Of a stretch of DNA of 64,000 bases, positions 44,479-52,766 are shown one piece after another. A model generated the notes under the pieces. That model did not search any database. It had not been told where the DNA came from and saw nothing but the letters and a program-made list of their open reading frames with translations. Location of the stretch: NCBI GenBank assembly GCA_020636505.1, contig JACJXR010000010.1:37033-101032 (forward strand). The letters run 5' to 3'. The DNA comes from Chitinophagales bacterium. Its GTDB lineage: Bacteria > Bacteroidota > Bacteroidia > Chitinophagales > Chitinophagaceae. Positions within the stretch are counted from its first letter, which is position 1, and every line of letters starts with the position of its first letter. Made by a program: the position numbers and the translations under genes.

Positions 44479-45246
44479 ATGCCTCAAAATATGACACTAA
44501 AGGCTTTTGAACTACTTGAAAAGAAAGGATTTGAAAAGGCAGATGGCTCTTGGTATGAGCTGACATCTTCTATAGATAAGGAAGAGGGCCTGTTTCTCAA
44601 TAAGTTGATATCAGAAAATAAGCCTAATAGGTCGCTGGAGATCGGATGTGCTGAAGGGATATCATCAATGGTGATTTGCGAATCTATAGGTCCTGATGGT
44701 GACCATACTATTTTGGATCCGTTTCAATCCACAGAATGGCAAAACCATGGTGTCAACAACCTGAAAAAGGCAGGGTTCAACAACTTCACCATCTTTGAAG
44801 AAAGGTCTGAATTTGCGCTGCCTCGTCTTGCTTCGGAGGGAAACAAATACGATTTCGTATTCGTTGACGGTTGGCACACTTTCGACCACGTATTGGTTGA
44901 GTTCTTTTATATCAACAAAATGCTGAACGTAGGTGGTGTGGTTGCATTTGACGATGCTGCACTTACCGGTCTTAATAGACTGATGCGTTTCATTTCCAAC
45001 TATCCCAACTACGAGATAATAGGCAGCGTGAGCGATAAATACGTTTCAGGACAGAGAAAAATGTTGAATGTCATGAAACGTACCGTCAATGCATTGTTCT
45101 CTCCATTGGGTACAAGACTGAAGCAAGAGTTGCTGAACGATACCGTAGTACGTTCAGACTCAGCACTGAAAATAGACGGAAATGTTACCGCCTTCAAGAA
45201 AACAGCCGAAGATGACAGAGGTTGGGCTTGGTACAAGCCATTCTAA
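44479..45246 (+). CDS. SAM-dependent methyltransferase (O-methyltransferase-like)
   Basis: A 255-residue protein with a SAM-binding fold: RSLEIGCAEGISSMVICES (motif I), DHTILDPFQS (motif II) and YDFVFVDGWHTFDHVLVEF, the 'VDGxH' form found in class I methyltransferases acting on sugars or small molecules. GGVVAFDDAAL is the later strand. No signal peptide. It diverges from the efflux operon and its stop overlaps, by 4 bp, the end of the prophage amidase remnant. The substrate is unknown; a role in surface-glycan methylation is only a guess. Confidence 0.8.
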   Translation: MPQNMTLKAFELLEKKGFEKADGSWYELTSSIDKEEGLFLNKLISENKPNRSLEIGCAEGISSMVICESIGPDGDHTILDPFQSTEWQNHGVNNLKKAGFNNFTIFEERSEFALPRLASEGNKYDFVFVDGWHTFDHVLVEFFYINKMLNVGGVVAFDDAALTGLNRLMRFISNYPNYEIIGSVSDKYVSGQRKMLNVMKRTVNALFSPLGTRLKQELLNDTVVRSDSALKIDGNVTAFKKTAEDDRGWAWYKPF

Positions 45247-45662
45247 GCGGCCATATTCAGCTTCAGCCATTCTCTAACATCAAAATAAGGACATTCTTTC
45301 CTTACACCCGGAAAGTCCCTATGACCTAATATGATTGCATCCGGATAGCGAGCCTTTAAATTCAATAACAACTTCAACAAAGCAAACTGCTGCTCTAAAG
45401 TACGAGTGTCTTCCGCTCGTCCCGAATCATTTATACCACCGATGTATGATACGTGTATACTGTTGGAATTATAACCCTTCACTCCATTGGCAACTTTATC
45501 TTCGTGTTGCAATTGTGAGATAGCACCTTTTGCATCAATTAAGTAATGATAACCCGGGTTTTTCCAACCAAGTGTGTTTTGCCAATAGTTCTTAATTTAT
45601 GCAATCTTCGCAGATTGCAGTGTAGCGGTACAATGCACCACTATATATTTTATCGTTCTCAT
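45243..45662 (-). pseudogene. Phage-type N-acetylmuramoyl-L-alanine amidase with in-frame TAA
   Basis: The reading frame MRTIKYIVVHCTATLQSAKI starts at 45662 and holds the first zinc-ligand block (VVHCTA, His10). An in-frame TAA at 45599-45597 follows 21 codons, and the same frame continues as NYWQNTLGWKNPGYHYLID, NSNSIHVSYIGGIN and ILGHRDFPGVRKECPYFD, all family motifs of amidase_2 endolysins. The frame is not shifted, so this is a simple nonsense change (or a sequencing error). Initiation inside the downstream part at 45512 would lose the first zinc histidine, so an inactive product is expected. It would have cut cell-wall peptidoglycan during phage release. Confidence 0.85.
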
Positions 45663-45690
45663 GTCGGGTTTATTAATGTGTGGAAATTAT

Positions 45691-46692
45691 CTATGTGAAT
45701 TTCTTCTTCAGTTTTAAAAAGTATGATTCAATATATCGGTATGATAATGCTGCAACTCCAATTGACAACAGTGTATACAATGGGAACTTGATGATCCACG
45801 AGTTGTATTTCAACTGCGGAAAAAAGCTGAAATCTATTTTCTGCCAAACAGGATCGAAGATGTATTGTTGAGTTAATTTACCAACTGCCATATGATATAG
45901 ATACAAGCCATAAGACACCTTACCAACATATAGCACCTTTGGATTTTCAAGTATTTTCTTTAAAACTCCTTTAAATCCATTATTAGAACCCGTATAAACC
46001 AAGAAAACAGAAAATACCGTTAGCCCTATACTTGAATCAACAAATGCATATAACAGTATTGCGAAAGCAACCACATATAATGAGTACCTCTTAAATGTCT
46101 TGTACACCTCCACATTGTCTACTTTGACAAAAGCCATAATAGCTCCTGCAACCAACGAGAACATTCTTCCTGCCAATGTGCTATAATCTGCCGCATATAT
46201 AAAATATGAAATTGACAAACAGAATAACATCAACATTGCAAATAATAAGATCTTTTTATTTCTTATAAATACAATTAGGAATGGCCAAATCAAATAAAAT
46301 TGCTCTTCAACACATAAAGACCATAAGTGTTCAAATGGAGTACCTTCTATTACAGCATGGTTGTAGTTGACTGTATAGGAGAATGCATATGGTGCTATCT
46401 CCATAAACGGCTTATAGAATATCAAACTTAATATCAGAAACAAATAATAGATAGGAAATATCCTCAATACTCTTTTGATATAGAAGGAGCGGATGACTTC
46501 TTTTTTTGTTTTATGCAAATCAATAAGCAAGCCCTCAGTTATCAAAAACCCGCTGATAACGAAAAACAAGTCGACGCCAAAATATCCTGCTGGTATATAT
46601 CTACCTATAAATGATGGAAAATGCTCTATCAACACAAAGAAGATAGCTATAAAGCGTAATCCATCCATCTGGACATACCAGGTACGTTTCAT
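45691..46692 (-). CDS. Acyltransferase family 3 membrane protein (O-acetylase-like)
   Basis: A 333-residue polytopic protein with about ten membrane helices. Family marks: MDGLRFIAIFFVLIEHF with the catalytic-type His, GYFGVDLFFVISGFLITEGLL, RSFYIKRVLRIFPIYYLF and HLWSLCVEEQFYLIWP. Members O-acetylate exported polysaccharides or O-antigen. It lies between the spanin and the amidase of the prophage lysis cassette, as phage-borne serotype-conversion genes sometimes do. Base composition is A+T-rich relative to the chromosome nearby. Confidence 0.92.
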   Translation of the reverse strand: MKRTWYVQMDGLRFIAIFFVLIEHFPSFIGRYIPAGYFGVDLFFVISGFLITEGLLIDLHKTKKEVIRSFYIKRVLRIFPIYYLFLILSLIFYKPFMEIAPYAFSYTVNYNHAVIEGTPFEHLWSLCVEEQFYLIWPFLIVFIRNKKILLFAMLMLFCLSISYFIYAADYSTLAGRMFSLVAGAIMAFVKVDNVEVYKTFKRYSLYVVAFAILLYAFVDSSIGLTVFSVFLVYTGSNNGFKGVLKKILENPKVLYVGKVSYGLYLYHMAVGKLTQQYIFDPVWQKIDFSFFPQLKYNSWIIKFPLYTLLSIGVAALSYRYIESYFLKLKKKFT

Positions 46693-46787
46693 TCTTAACT
46701 TATATTACTATAATTTACTATTGAGTCTGACTCATTTCGGAACGGCTGCAAGATATTAAAACATTCATGTTCATTCTATCTATATCC

Positions 46788-47273
46788 TTATGGAAGCCTT
46801 ATTTTCCAAGCCAATAATATCCATCTGGCCAATGTATATATGGCCATTGTAAGAGTGACTGTAAGCAATATACTTTTCTCTCGCCTCAGTACAGCCTCCT
46901 GCGCTACACATTTATTAAATTTCGACATACAAGCCTCTATCCCTGCTCGGTCTATCACTCTCCTATATTGTATATGCTGTATAGTGTCTATTCTTGTCTT
47001 GAATATGGTTTTAGTTTGGGTTACAACTATTGTATCCAACATAGCAGTAGTGGTATTATGTGTAATAGTATCATATATCACTTCACCTTCCATATACACA
47101 TACTCTATTCCTGTACTATCTGTATCCGGGTACATATTTGAACAATATTCAGCAAACACAATAGGGTGCTTAAATTGCAGCTTAGCCAGTTTTGCAGTCA
47201 TTCTTTTTCCGGAATCACATCCAACTAAAATGACAGACATTAACAGCACAATGGTTATTATCTTTCCACTCAT
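46788..47273 (-). CDS. Unimolecular-spanin-like lipoprotein with C-terminal TM helix
   Basis: A 161-residue protein with an N-terminal lipobox (VILVGC) and a C-terminal membrane helix (ILLTVTLTMAIYTLARWILLAW) before a short basic tail. The middle is beta-prone and Thr/Ile-rich (TIVVTQTKTIFKTRIDTIQ). A lipoprotein end plus an inner-membrane end is the arrangement of u-spanins, which fuse the inner and outer membranes in phage lysis (T1 gp11 is the type case). Position between holin and endolysin fits. Confidence 0.7.
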   Translation of the reverse strand: MSGKIITIVLLMSVILVGCDSGKRMTAKLAKLQFKHPIVFAEYCSNMYPDTDSTGIEYVYMEGEVIYDTITHNTTTAMLDTIVVTQTKTIFKTRIDTIQHIQYRRVIDRAGIEACMSKFNKCVAQEAVLRREKSILLTVTLTMAIYTLARWILLAWKIRLP

Positions 47274-47274
47274 A

Positions 47275-47481
47275 TTATTTGATTGTATTTTCCAAGTGCT
47301 GAACTCTTGTATCCAACACCCTGATCTCTATTTTTTGTATCGCAAGCTGTGTTTTCAAGTCATAATACACACTTAGTACAGTAGCCACACTTACCGTGGT
47401 ACATACCACCAAAGCCCATATCATTCTCAGGTTTATCCCTTTCAGGTGTTTATCCAACACACTTAATTCTTGTTGTGTCAT
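47275..47481 (-). CDS. Phage-type small membrane protein with coiled coil
   Basis: 68 residues with one membrane helix (MIWALVVCTTVSVATVLSVYY) and a heptad-like C-terminus (LAIQKIEIRVLDTRVQHLENTI). It overlaps the holin-like gene by 4 bp and precedes the spanin by one base. Role unassigned: a holin modulator or antiholin-like factor is plausible. Confidence 0.6.
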   Translation of the reverse strand: MTQQELSVLDKHLKGINLRMIWALVVCTTVSVATVLSVYYDLKTQLAIQKIEIRVLDTRVQHLENTIK

Positions 47482-47726
47482 GCTATATCTTGATTTTTTC
47501 CACCTACAAAAATGACTGCAATAGCCAATAAGAACTGAATGGTATTCAACCCATAATCAAACCAGGACCCAATATCCACTTTGATGTGATGTGGCACGTT
47601 AGGTAAACCACCAATAAGATAATTCTTAGCTGCTATCAATATTGCCACCACAGATGTGGTATTGATCAACCACTTGGGCGCGTAAGTATTCACTTGCGAT
47701 AGGCCGAATCTTAATTTCCTGTTCAT
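47478..47726 (-). CDS. Holin-like phage membrane protein
   Basis: 82 residues with two membrane helices (WLINTTSVVAILIAAKNYLIGG and GLNTIQFLLAIAVIFVGG) and short charged ends. Size, topology and place between the tail gene and the spanin are those of a holin. Not matched to a named family. Confidence 0.6.
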   Translation of the reverse strand: MNRKLRFGLSQVNTYAPKWLINTTSVVAILIAAKNYLIGGLPNVPHHIKVDIGSWFDYGLNTIQFLLAIAVIFVGGKNQDIA

Positions 47727-47735
47727 GGCAACGAG

Positions 47736-48745
47736 TTAAAATGAGGACAATGTGGTACGCTTCCAACCGGCTGTCGTCTTTATGTATATATAATCATCAT
47801 CCCAAGCCACGTCCCCTGTACTGCCGTTCGTATCTGAAGTGCTTGTTGGCGTATAAGATGTTCTTAACCTAAACTGTTCATACCCAGCAGCTCCTACAAT
47901 ATCAAGCAAGGATGTAGGCATACTGTTATTGGAGAGTCTACCTGTTTCTCCTTTTACATACCATCTATCGGTTAATGTCTGTAATGTTGTGCCGGATGTA
48001 TTAGAGAATGTTGTTGCCAATATCAGATCGGCCGGCACAGCGGCACCTGTGCCTTTGCCGGCAGCCAAACGGAGCAAGCCACCTGCTTTATCCGTCCCTT
48101 TGCCACCTGATGCATGCACGGTAACGGGCGCACCTAATCCACCTGACAAATTGCTTTCAGGCCCTGAACCAAAATAAACTTCCCGATAGCCTCCTCCGCC
48201 TGAGTTGGAATTACCATCAGCAAATATGAGTTGATTATCTGCCGTAGTGGATTGATTGTTGCCCAATATGGAAGAGTACTTATGCAATACACTATTGTAA
48301 CTACCAATAATAAACTGCCCTCTACTGGTAGTAGAAGAAGGGTAGTTTATAGTATTACCACTACCATATATAAACTGATAAGTATCGGCCGATGCAATGG
48401 TGTTATAATCCCCGAAAGCTGTAGTAGAGAACTGAGCTGCTGACAGATTATTCCCTTGACCTATCATGTACTGCCATACTTTGGTGGTATTGCCGGTATT
48501 GTTGTTACCTATTGTGATATGCCGGCCATTGTCATTGGTATTCAGCACGTTTGTTCTACCAATATTTATCGATACAGGTTGATAGGAATCATTAGCTTCT
48601 ATAATACTTATCGTTTTATTCCCCTGCTTAAACACTATGTCTGATTCTACCTTTAGTTGGGATGATACTCTTGCAGATCCACTTACATCTAACCTATATC
48701 CATTGTCAACAGTTATATTACCAATGCCAACATTACCAATCAGGA
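47736..48745 (-). CDS. Phage tail-fibre-like protein, 5'-truncated
   Basis: The visible frame runs from 48779, but the tail-fibre homology starts at about GNVGIGNITVDNGYRLDVSGSARV; the first ~11 residues (MLYLTWLCIGY) derive from the neighbouring fragment. The rest is a Gly/Ser/Asn-rich fibre, with NNTGNTTKVWQYMIGQGNNL and the common fibre end DVAWDDDYIYIKTTAGWKR. The upstream tail gene portion is missing, so it is a remnant that may not be expressed. Confidence 0.7.
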
Positions 48746-48751
48746 TATAGC

Positions 48752-48853
48752 CAATACACAGCCAAGTCAAATAAAGCACAGATACCTATGGCCGACTTGC
48801 CTACAGGTACTTATATATATTCGATAGTAAATGAAAATGAAATAATCTCCTAG
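48752..48853 (+). pseudogene. C-terminal fragment of a T9SS protein gene
   Basis: In the plus frame these bases read KAQIPMADLPTGTYIYSIVN and then ENEIIS-stop, matching the last strands of a type A sorting domain. Nothing upstream continues it: the sequence switches at ~48750 to the antisense of the phage tail gene. It is therefore the 3' stump of a surface-protein gene cut by the prophage junction. Confidence 0.75.
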
Positions 48854-48878
48854 GGAAGATAACCAAGCGATAAAAACA

Positions 48879-48904
48879 CAGCCCCGCCGGAAACGGCGGG
48901 GCTG
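48879..48904. terminator. Strong hairpin, probable terminator
   Basis: CAGCCCCGCCG, loop GAAA, CGGCGGGGCTG (11-bp stem, GNRA tetraloop), with an A-run on the 5' side, which is a T-run for the leftward direction. It separates the T9SS stump from the peroxidase gene. Confidence 0.8.
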
Positions 48905-48939
48905 CTTAGTTACCCCTAATTACGAAACGAAAATCGTTA

Positions 48940-50331
48940 CTACTGTTTTATTATTTTCTCCGTCTGCCCATTCTCAAATCTCAACACATACATACCTGAC
49001 GGATAAGACGAAAGGTCCATCTCAGTCTTTATAGTGCCCGAGTACAGTGTTGCACCCGACATGTTCACCAATATCATTCTTGTGTGCGACATCTCCGTTG
49101 GTACCACAATGTGTACCGTCCCTGTTGTAGACGTAGGATATACGCTTAACCTTGCATTTGCTATGGCATCTTTTACACTGTTTGGCTCAGGTATGATGGT
49201 CAAACTGTCGTTGGTGAACGGATTGCTCCACCTTGGATCTGTATATACACTGCTACCTGTAAGCGTTCTGATGAATGATGCTATGTTTGCCTTCTCCTGA
49301 GCCGTCAAGCGCAATCTTTGCAGATTGCCACCCGGACGCAAGCGGTTGTCCAAGTTCGGATTGTTCTGAGGAATGGAGTCGTAGTGATTGATAACGTCTA
49401 TCAAAGTATTCAACCCATTCTGCCCTGCATTGTGCATGAAACCACCATATGAGTTACCGTTGGCATCCACTACATCTCTCAGCGATGGAGAACGAGTGTT
49501 GGTTAAATCGTTACCTCCCGCAAAACTTCCTATCACACCGTTGTTGCGCGAGTTGGGTGCTATATCAAACTCAGGAGGACGATGGCATCCTGCACAGCCT
49601 GCACCACCGGCAACACGTATACCGTTGGCATCGAATTGAGGAGGAGCCAAAAACAGTTGCTTACCTTGGTTTTCTTGTTGTGTAAAGTTCGGGAAAGGAG
49701 GGCCGTCGTTAGGCGCGTTGGCTCTACCTGCATCAAACTTGGAGTCGTAAGACTGTATACTTCTCACAAACTGAGCCAAAGCACGCTGCATACGCTGTTC
49801 CGTAATGTTTGCATCGCCAAATACCCAAGTAAACAGTTGTGGATAGTACCATATACCGTTCATCTTAGTAATGAGGTCCGAAAAGTTCGGGTCACCGCTT
49901 TGTCCACTGAAACCCATTTCCGCATGGTCTTGTATCGGCATGGTGGTTTGCTGCTCCAAGCTGTTTGCACGCTCATCCCAGAAGAAACGTTGTTCGTCCG
50001 CAAATCGAGCGTTTATCAGCCTCATCGCATGCCTGCCCGTAGTACCGTTCACACCCACACTTGCCGAGGCTGTATCGCTGAAGGCAAATTGCTGATGGTG
50101 ACAGCTTGCACAGGCTATAGTATTGTTTTTGGAAAGTCTTTTGTCGTAAAACAGCACCCTACCCAATGTGGCTCCTTTGTCGGAAACGGCATTGTTCAAA
50201 GGAGTATTGTCTTTGGTCAGGTAATTGGGCAATTGCTGCCCTGCATAAGTATATAAATTACCCAGATCTAATGTTGCGGCGATGGCCATAACGGCGACCA
50301 AAGGCAATGCAACTAGGAGTATTTTTTTCAT
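48940..50331 (-). CDS. Secreted di-haem cytochrome c peroxidase with T9SS domain
   Basis: A 463-residue protein (start at MKKILLVALP, 50331). Two c-type haem sites are visible: CASCHHQQFAFSD and CAGCHRPPEFD, in the CcpA/MauG arrangement with two domains. Peroxidase or MauG-like oxidase activity is expected. The last ~80 residues are a T9SS type A tail (VYPTSTTGTVHIVVPT … YPSGMYVLRFENGQT), so it is exported to the cell surface or medium rather than kept in the periplasm, which is unusual for the classical enzyme. Single-gene unit after the terminator at 48879. Confidence 0.9.
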   Translation of the reverse strand: MKKILLVALPLVAVMAIAATLDLGNLYTYAGQQLPNYLTKDNTPLNNAVSDKGATLGRVLFYDKRLSKNNTIACASCHHQQFAFSDTASASVGVNGTTGRHAMRLINARFADEQRFFWDERANSLEQQTTMPIQDHAEMGFSGQSGDPNFSDLITKMNGIWYYPQLFTWVFGDANITEQRMQRALAQFVRSIQSYDSKFDAGRANAPNDGPPFPNFTQQENQGKQLFLAPPQFDANGIRVAGGAGCAGCHRPPEFDIAPNSRNNGVIGSFAGGNDLTNTRSPSLRDVVDANGNSYGGFMHNAGQNGLNTLIDVINHYDSIPQNNPNLDNRLRPGGNLQRLRLTAQEKANIASFIRTLTGSSVYTDPRWSNPFTNDSLTIIPEPNSVKDAIANARLSVYPTSTTGTVHIVVPTEMSHTRMILVNMSGATLYSGTIKTEMDLSSYPSGMYVLRFENGQTEKIIKQ

Positions 50332-50537
50332 AAGCGGCAATTATTAGAGAGAATATCAATCAGACTGTTCTCACAGTAAATGGTTTAATTCAATATGTTA
50401 GACGCACACCTGTAAACAAATCCTTCGGCTGACCGAAAAATAATTTTTATGGGATTTTAACCCACACATATGATTGTAAGTCATACATTTATGGCTAGGT
50501 TTTGATACCTTTTTTCTAAGAGTTGATTATTGCATGG

Positions 50538-50561
50538 TAGCCACGTTATACGACGTGGCTA
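50538..50561. other. Hairpin upstream of the small secreted gene
   Basis: TAGCCACGT / ACGTGGCTA 9-bp stem, followed by TCGTGTTTT. It lies between the divergent starts at 50331 and 50615 and could be an attenuator or a terminator of an upstream RNA. No further support. Confidence 0.4.
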
Positions 50562-50614
50562 TCGTGTTTTATGGATTTCAACCCACCGGCGCATCTTATT
50601 TGAAAACGCGACAT

Positions 50615-50986
50615 ATGCGCTACTTATTACTCATAACGACCATATTTCTTACAGGGTCAGTCTATGCTCAAAAAATGACTGAAGATGAGAGAGCATGCGT
50701 GCGTCAACAAAACCTTGCTCAAAAAGATTACTACAACAAAGAAATGAAGTATTACAGCTTCGGGTTGATGCCTACAAATATCACCGAAAAAGGACAAGCC
50801 GAAACAATCATCCTAAAACAATACTACAATATTGAACATGTGAGTATGGGCTGTATTGTAGACAATACACTTTTGTGCTACAACAAACAGGTAGATAGGC
50901 TGATGAAACGTAAATACGGCAACAACTTTTGGAGTCGTGTTTCGAAACAAGCGGACAGTCTAATGAAAACTACGCCGCCTCGCTAA
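50615..50986 (+). CDS. Small secreted protein of unknown function
   Basis: The ATG at 50615 gives a signal peptide (MRYLLLITTIFLTGSVYAQ); the frame runs further back to 50534 without such support. The 123-residue product has a Tyr/Lys-rich helix (DYYNKEMKYYSFG) and two Cys (MGCIVDNTLLC). Not recognised. Its 3' end overlaps the convergent helicase gene by 17 bp. Confidence 0.6.
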   Translation: MRYLLLITTIFLTGSVYAQKMTEDERACVRQQNLAQKDYYNKEMKYYSFGLMPTNITEKGQAETIILKQYYNIEHVSMGCIVDNTLLCYNKQVDRLMKRKYGNNFWSRVSKQADSLMKTTPPR

Positions 50987-52316
50987 ACTTCATTATCTCC
51001 GGTTCGAAGCGCAGCTTGATATCCTGCGGATTGCCATTCCGCCATTTGCAAATGATTAGGTCGGCCTGATGTTCGGTGCTGTTGCCCATCATATCTTGCC
51101 TTATGCCTACCCGCCAATCGCGATGCAGTAACATTACAATATCCGCATCTTGCTCTATGGCTCCACTCTCTCTAAGGTCTGCCATATTCGGGCGTTTATC
51201 GGAGCGTTGCTCACTGGCGCGATTCAGTTGACTGAGTGCAACAACAGGTATCTCCAAGTTCATTGCCAGCATCTTCAGCCCTCTGCTTATTTGTGCGATG
51301 CCTTGCTCCCGATTGCGATTGCTATCCGTCTCTCCTACCAATTGCAGATAATCCAACATCAATATATCCAGCCCATAACGCTGCTTCAATTGTTCTGCCT
51401 TGGCACGTATATCGTGTATGGTGCATTGAGATGTATCGCTGAAGTATATGGGTAATATACCGACGTCTGTTATACCCTTCGTGACCTGTATCTGTTGCTC
51501 ACTGTCGGTAAGTCCATAACGGTCTATATCCGAGAAAGGCACCTCACTGACACGACTCACCATTCTCCCGAATATATCTTTGGCCGTCATCTCCAACGAT
51601 ATGATGCCCACCTTTTTACCCTGCATCGCTGCACCAAGTGCCATACCACCCATCAGTGCACTTTTACCTGCCGAGGGCCTTGCACCTATCACCACCAACT
51701 GACCTGCTCTAAAGCCACCATTGAGGTCATCCAATGTAGGGAAGCCGGTACACACACCCACATGCTGCTCGGTCATTATCGCATCCATATGCTGTGTCAA
51801 TTCATGCGCTGCATTGTAAGTGGTTTTCCAATCCGTGGTTTGTCGTATTTGTAATGCACGGTTCAATTGTTCGTGTATCATATCCGCACCTTCCAACACA
51901 TCCTCTCCGCTGAAACGATGAGTGGTCAATGCTATCATCAACCTACGCGCCGCCAACTCTCGCAGCATATGACACCAAAACACAAAATGCGACGGGTTCA
52001 CCACATGATAACAGAGCTGTGCCACATAGTATGCGGTATCGTTATTCATTATCTGCGATACATTGTTGCTCATCAGCTTTCTGGTGATAACCATCATATC
52101 TATCGGCCACCCCTCTTCCCATACTTCTGCCAAAGCTCTGAACACAACTTTGTGCCCCTCGACAAAAAAGCAGTCTTCATTCAATATGCCATGTACTTGC
52201 GAATAAGAGCGTGCGTCTATCAGGCATATGCCCAGTACACTTCTTTCCAGTTCTTGGTCGTAATCTATATAAGGATGGTAAACAGTGATGAGATGCTCAT
52301 CATAAGAAGGTTTCAT
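50970..52316 (-). CDS. DnaB-family replicative helicase
   Basis: A 448-residue RecA-fold helicase. The N-terminal DnaB domain is residues 15-115 (LERSVLGICLIDARSY; DDMMVITRKL-like region), and the C-terminal ATPase holds Walker A GARPSAGKSALMGGMA, the H2 block DILMLDYLQLVG, QISRGLKMLAMNLEIPVVALSQLNR, DLRESGAIEQDADIVMLL and the arginine finger region. It unwinds DNA at replication forks. It is shorter than the ~500-residue DnaB I expect for the chromosomal copy in this phylum, so it may be a second or phage-derived helicase. Confidence 0.9.
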   Translation of the reverse strand: MKPSYDEHLITVYHPYIDYDQELERSVLGICLIDARSYSQVHGILNEDCFFVEGHKVVFRALAEVWEEGWPIDMMVITRKLMSNNVSQIMNNDTAYYVAQLCYHVVNPSHFVFWCHMLRELAARRLMIALTTHRFSGEDVLEGADMIHEQLNRALQIRQTTDWKTTYNAAHELTQHMDAIMTEQHVGVCTGFPTLDDLNGGFRAGQLVVIGARPSAGKSALMGGMALGAAMQGKKVGIISLEMTAKDIFGRMVSRVSEVPFSDIDRYGLTDSEQQIQVTKGITDVGILPIYFSDTSQCTIHDIRAKAEQLKQRYGLDILMLDYLQLVGETDSNRNREQGIAQISRGLKMLAMNLEIPVVALSQLNRASEQRSDKRPNMADLRESGAIEQDADIVMLLHRDWRVGIRQDMMGNSTEHQADLIICKWRNGNPQDIKLRFEPEIMKFSEAA

Positions 52317-52372
52317 GGTGTGTTTTTATTATTTGTCTACACCAAAAATACATTTTTTTATAAAATCAACAA

Positions 52373-52750
52373 CTAATCTATAATGCTTATCTTGAATGCT
52401 ACCAATTCTCCTGCATATCGCCTTGACCTGACGACAGTCTTTTTACCTATCGCAGCCTTCAACTCATCAGGCTTTAGATTCCCTTCTTTTACAGGATAAC
52501 GGAAAGTGGTAATTTTTTCGTTTTCTGATTGAGCAACAAAGGTTAAAAACAATGGATAGTAGCTCACATCAACCTTCATAACAGTATAAACGTCAAACAC
52601 TAAAGTATCCGACGAGTCGTAATACAGAGATGTATTATCGTCTGATATAAAATATATGTACTTGGGAGAAGAAGGCGTATCATCTCGATGCTCTTGAGCT
52701 TGAGCATTGAAGTAACCAAACAACAGTATGGCAAACATGGCTTTGCGCAT
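52373..52750 (-). CDS. Small exported protein of unknown function
   Basis: A 125-residue protein with signal peptide (MRKAMFAILLFGYFNAQAQ). The mature part is beta-rich (YIYFISDDNTSLYYDSSDTL; VVRSRRYAGELVAFKISI). It lies 16 bp after the barrel-like protein gene, probably in the same operon. Confidence 0.6.
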   Translation of the reverse strand: MRKAMFAILLFGYFNAQAQEHRDDTPSSPKYIYFISDDNTSLYYDSSDTLVFDVYTVMKVDVSYYPLFLTFVAQSENEKITTFRYPVKEGNLKPDELKAAIGKKTVVRSRRYAGELVAFKISIID

Positions 52751-52766
52751 ACCTAAAGATACATAA

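Larger units (their letters stand above)
45243..48750 (-). mobile_element. Prophage remnant: tail-fibre end plus lysis cassette
   Basis: A minus-strand cluster in the order usual for the end of a Bacteroidota phage late operon: tail-fibre-like protein, holin-like, coiled-coil membrane protein, unimolecular spanin, acyltransferase and amidase. It lacks integrase, capsid and terminase genes. The right edge is a clean junction at about 48745-48757 with a T9SS gene fragment on the opposite strand; the left edge meets the methyltransferase. The acyltransferase and small genes are richer in A+T than the flanks. Confidence 0.7.

Noticed and set aside
45512..45662. Calling the downstream part of the amidase (start at 45512) as an intact gene
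   Set aside because: It would lack the first zinc-ligand histidine and the fold's first strand, so it is better described as a remnant.
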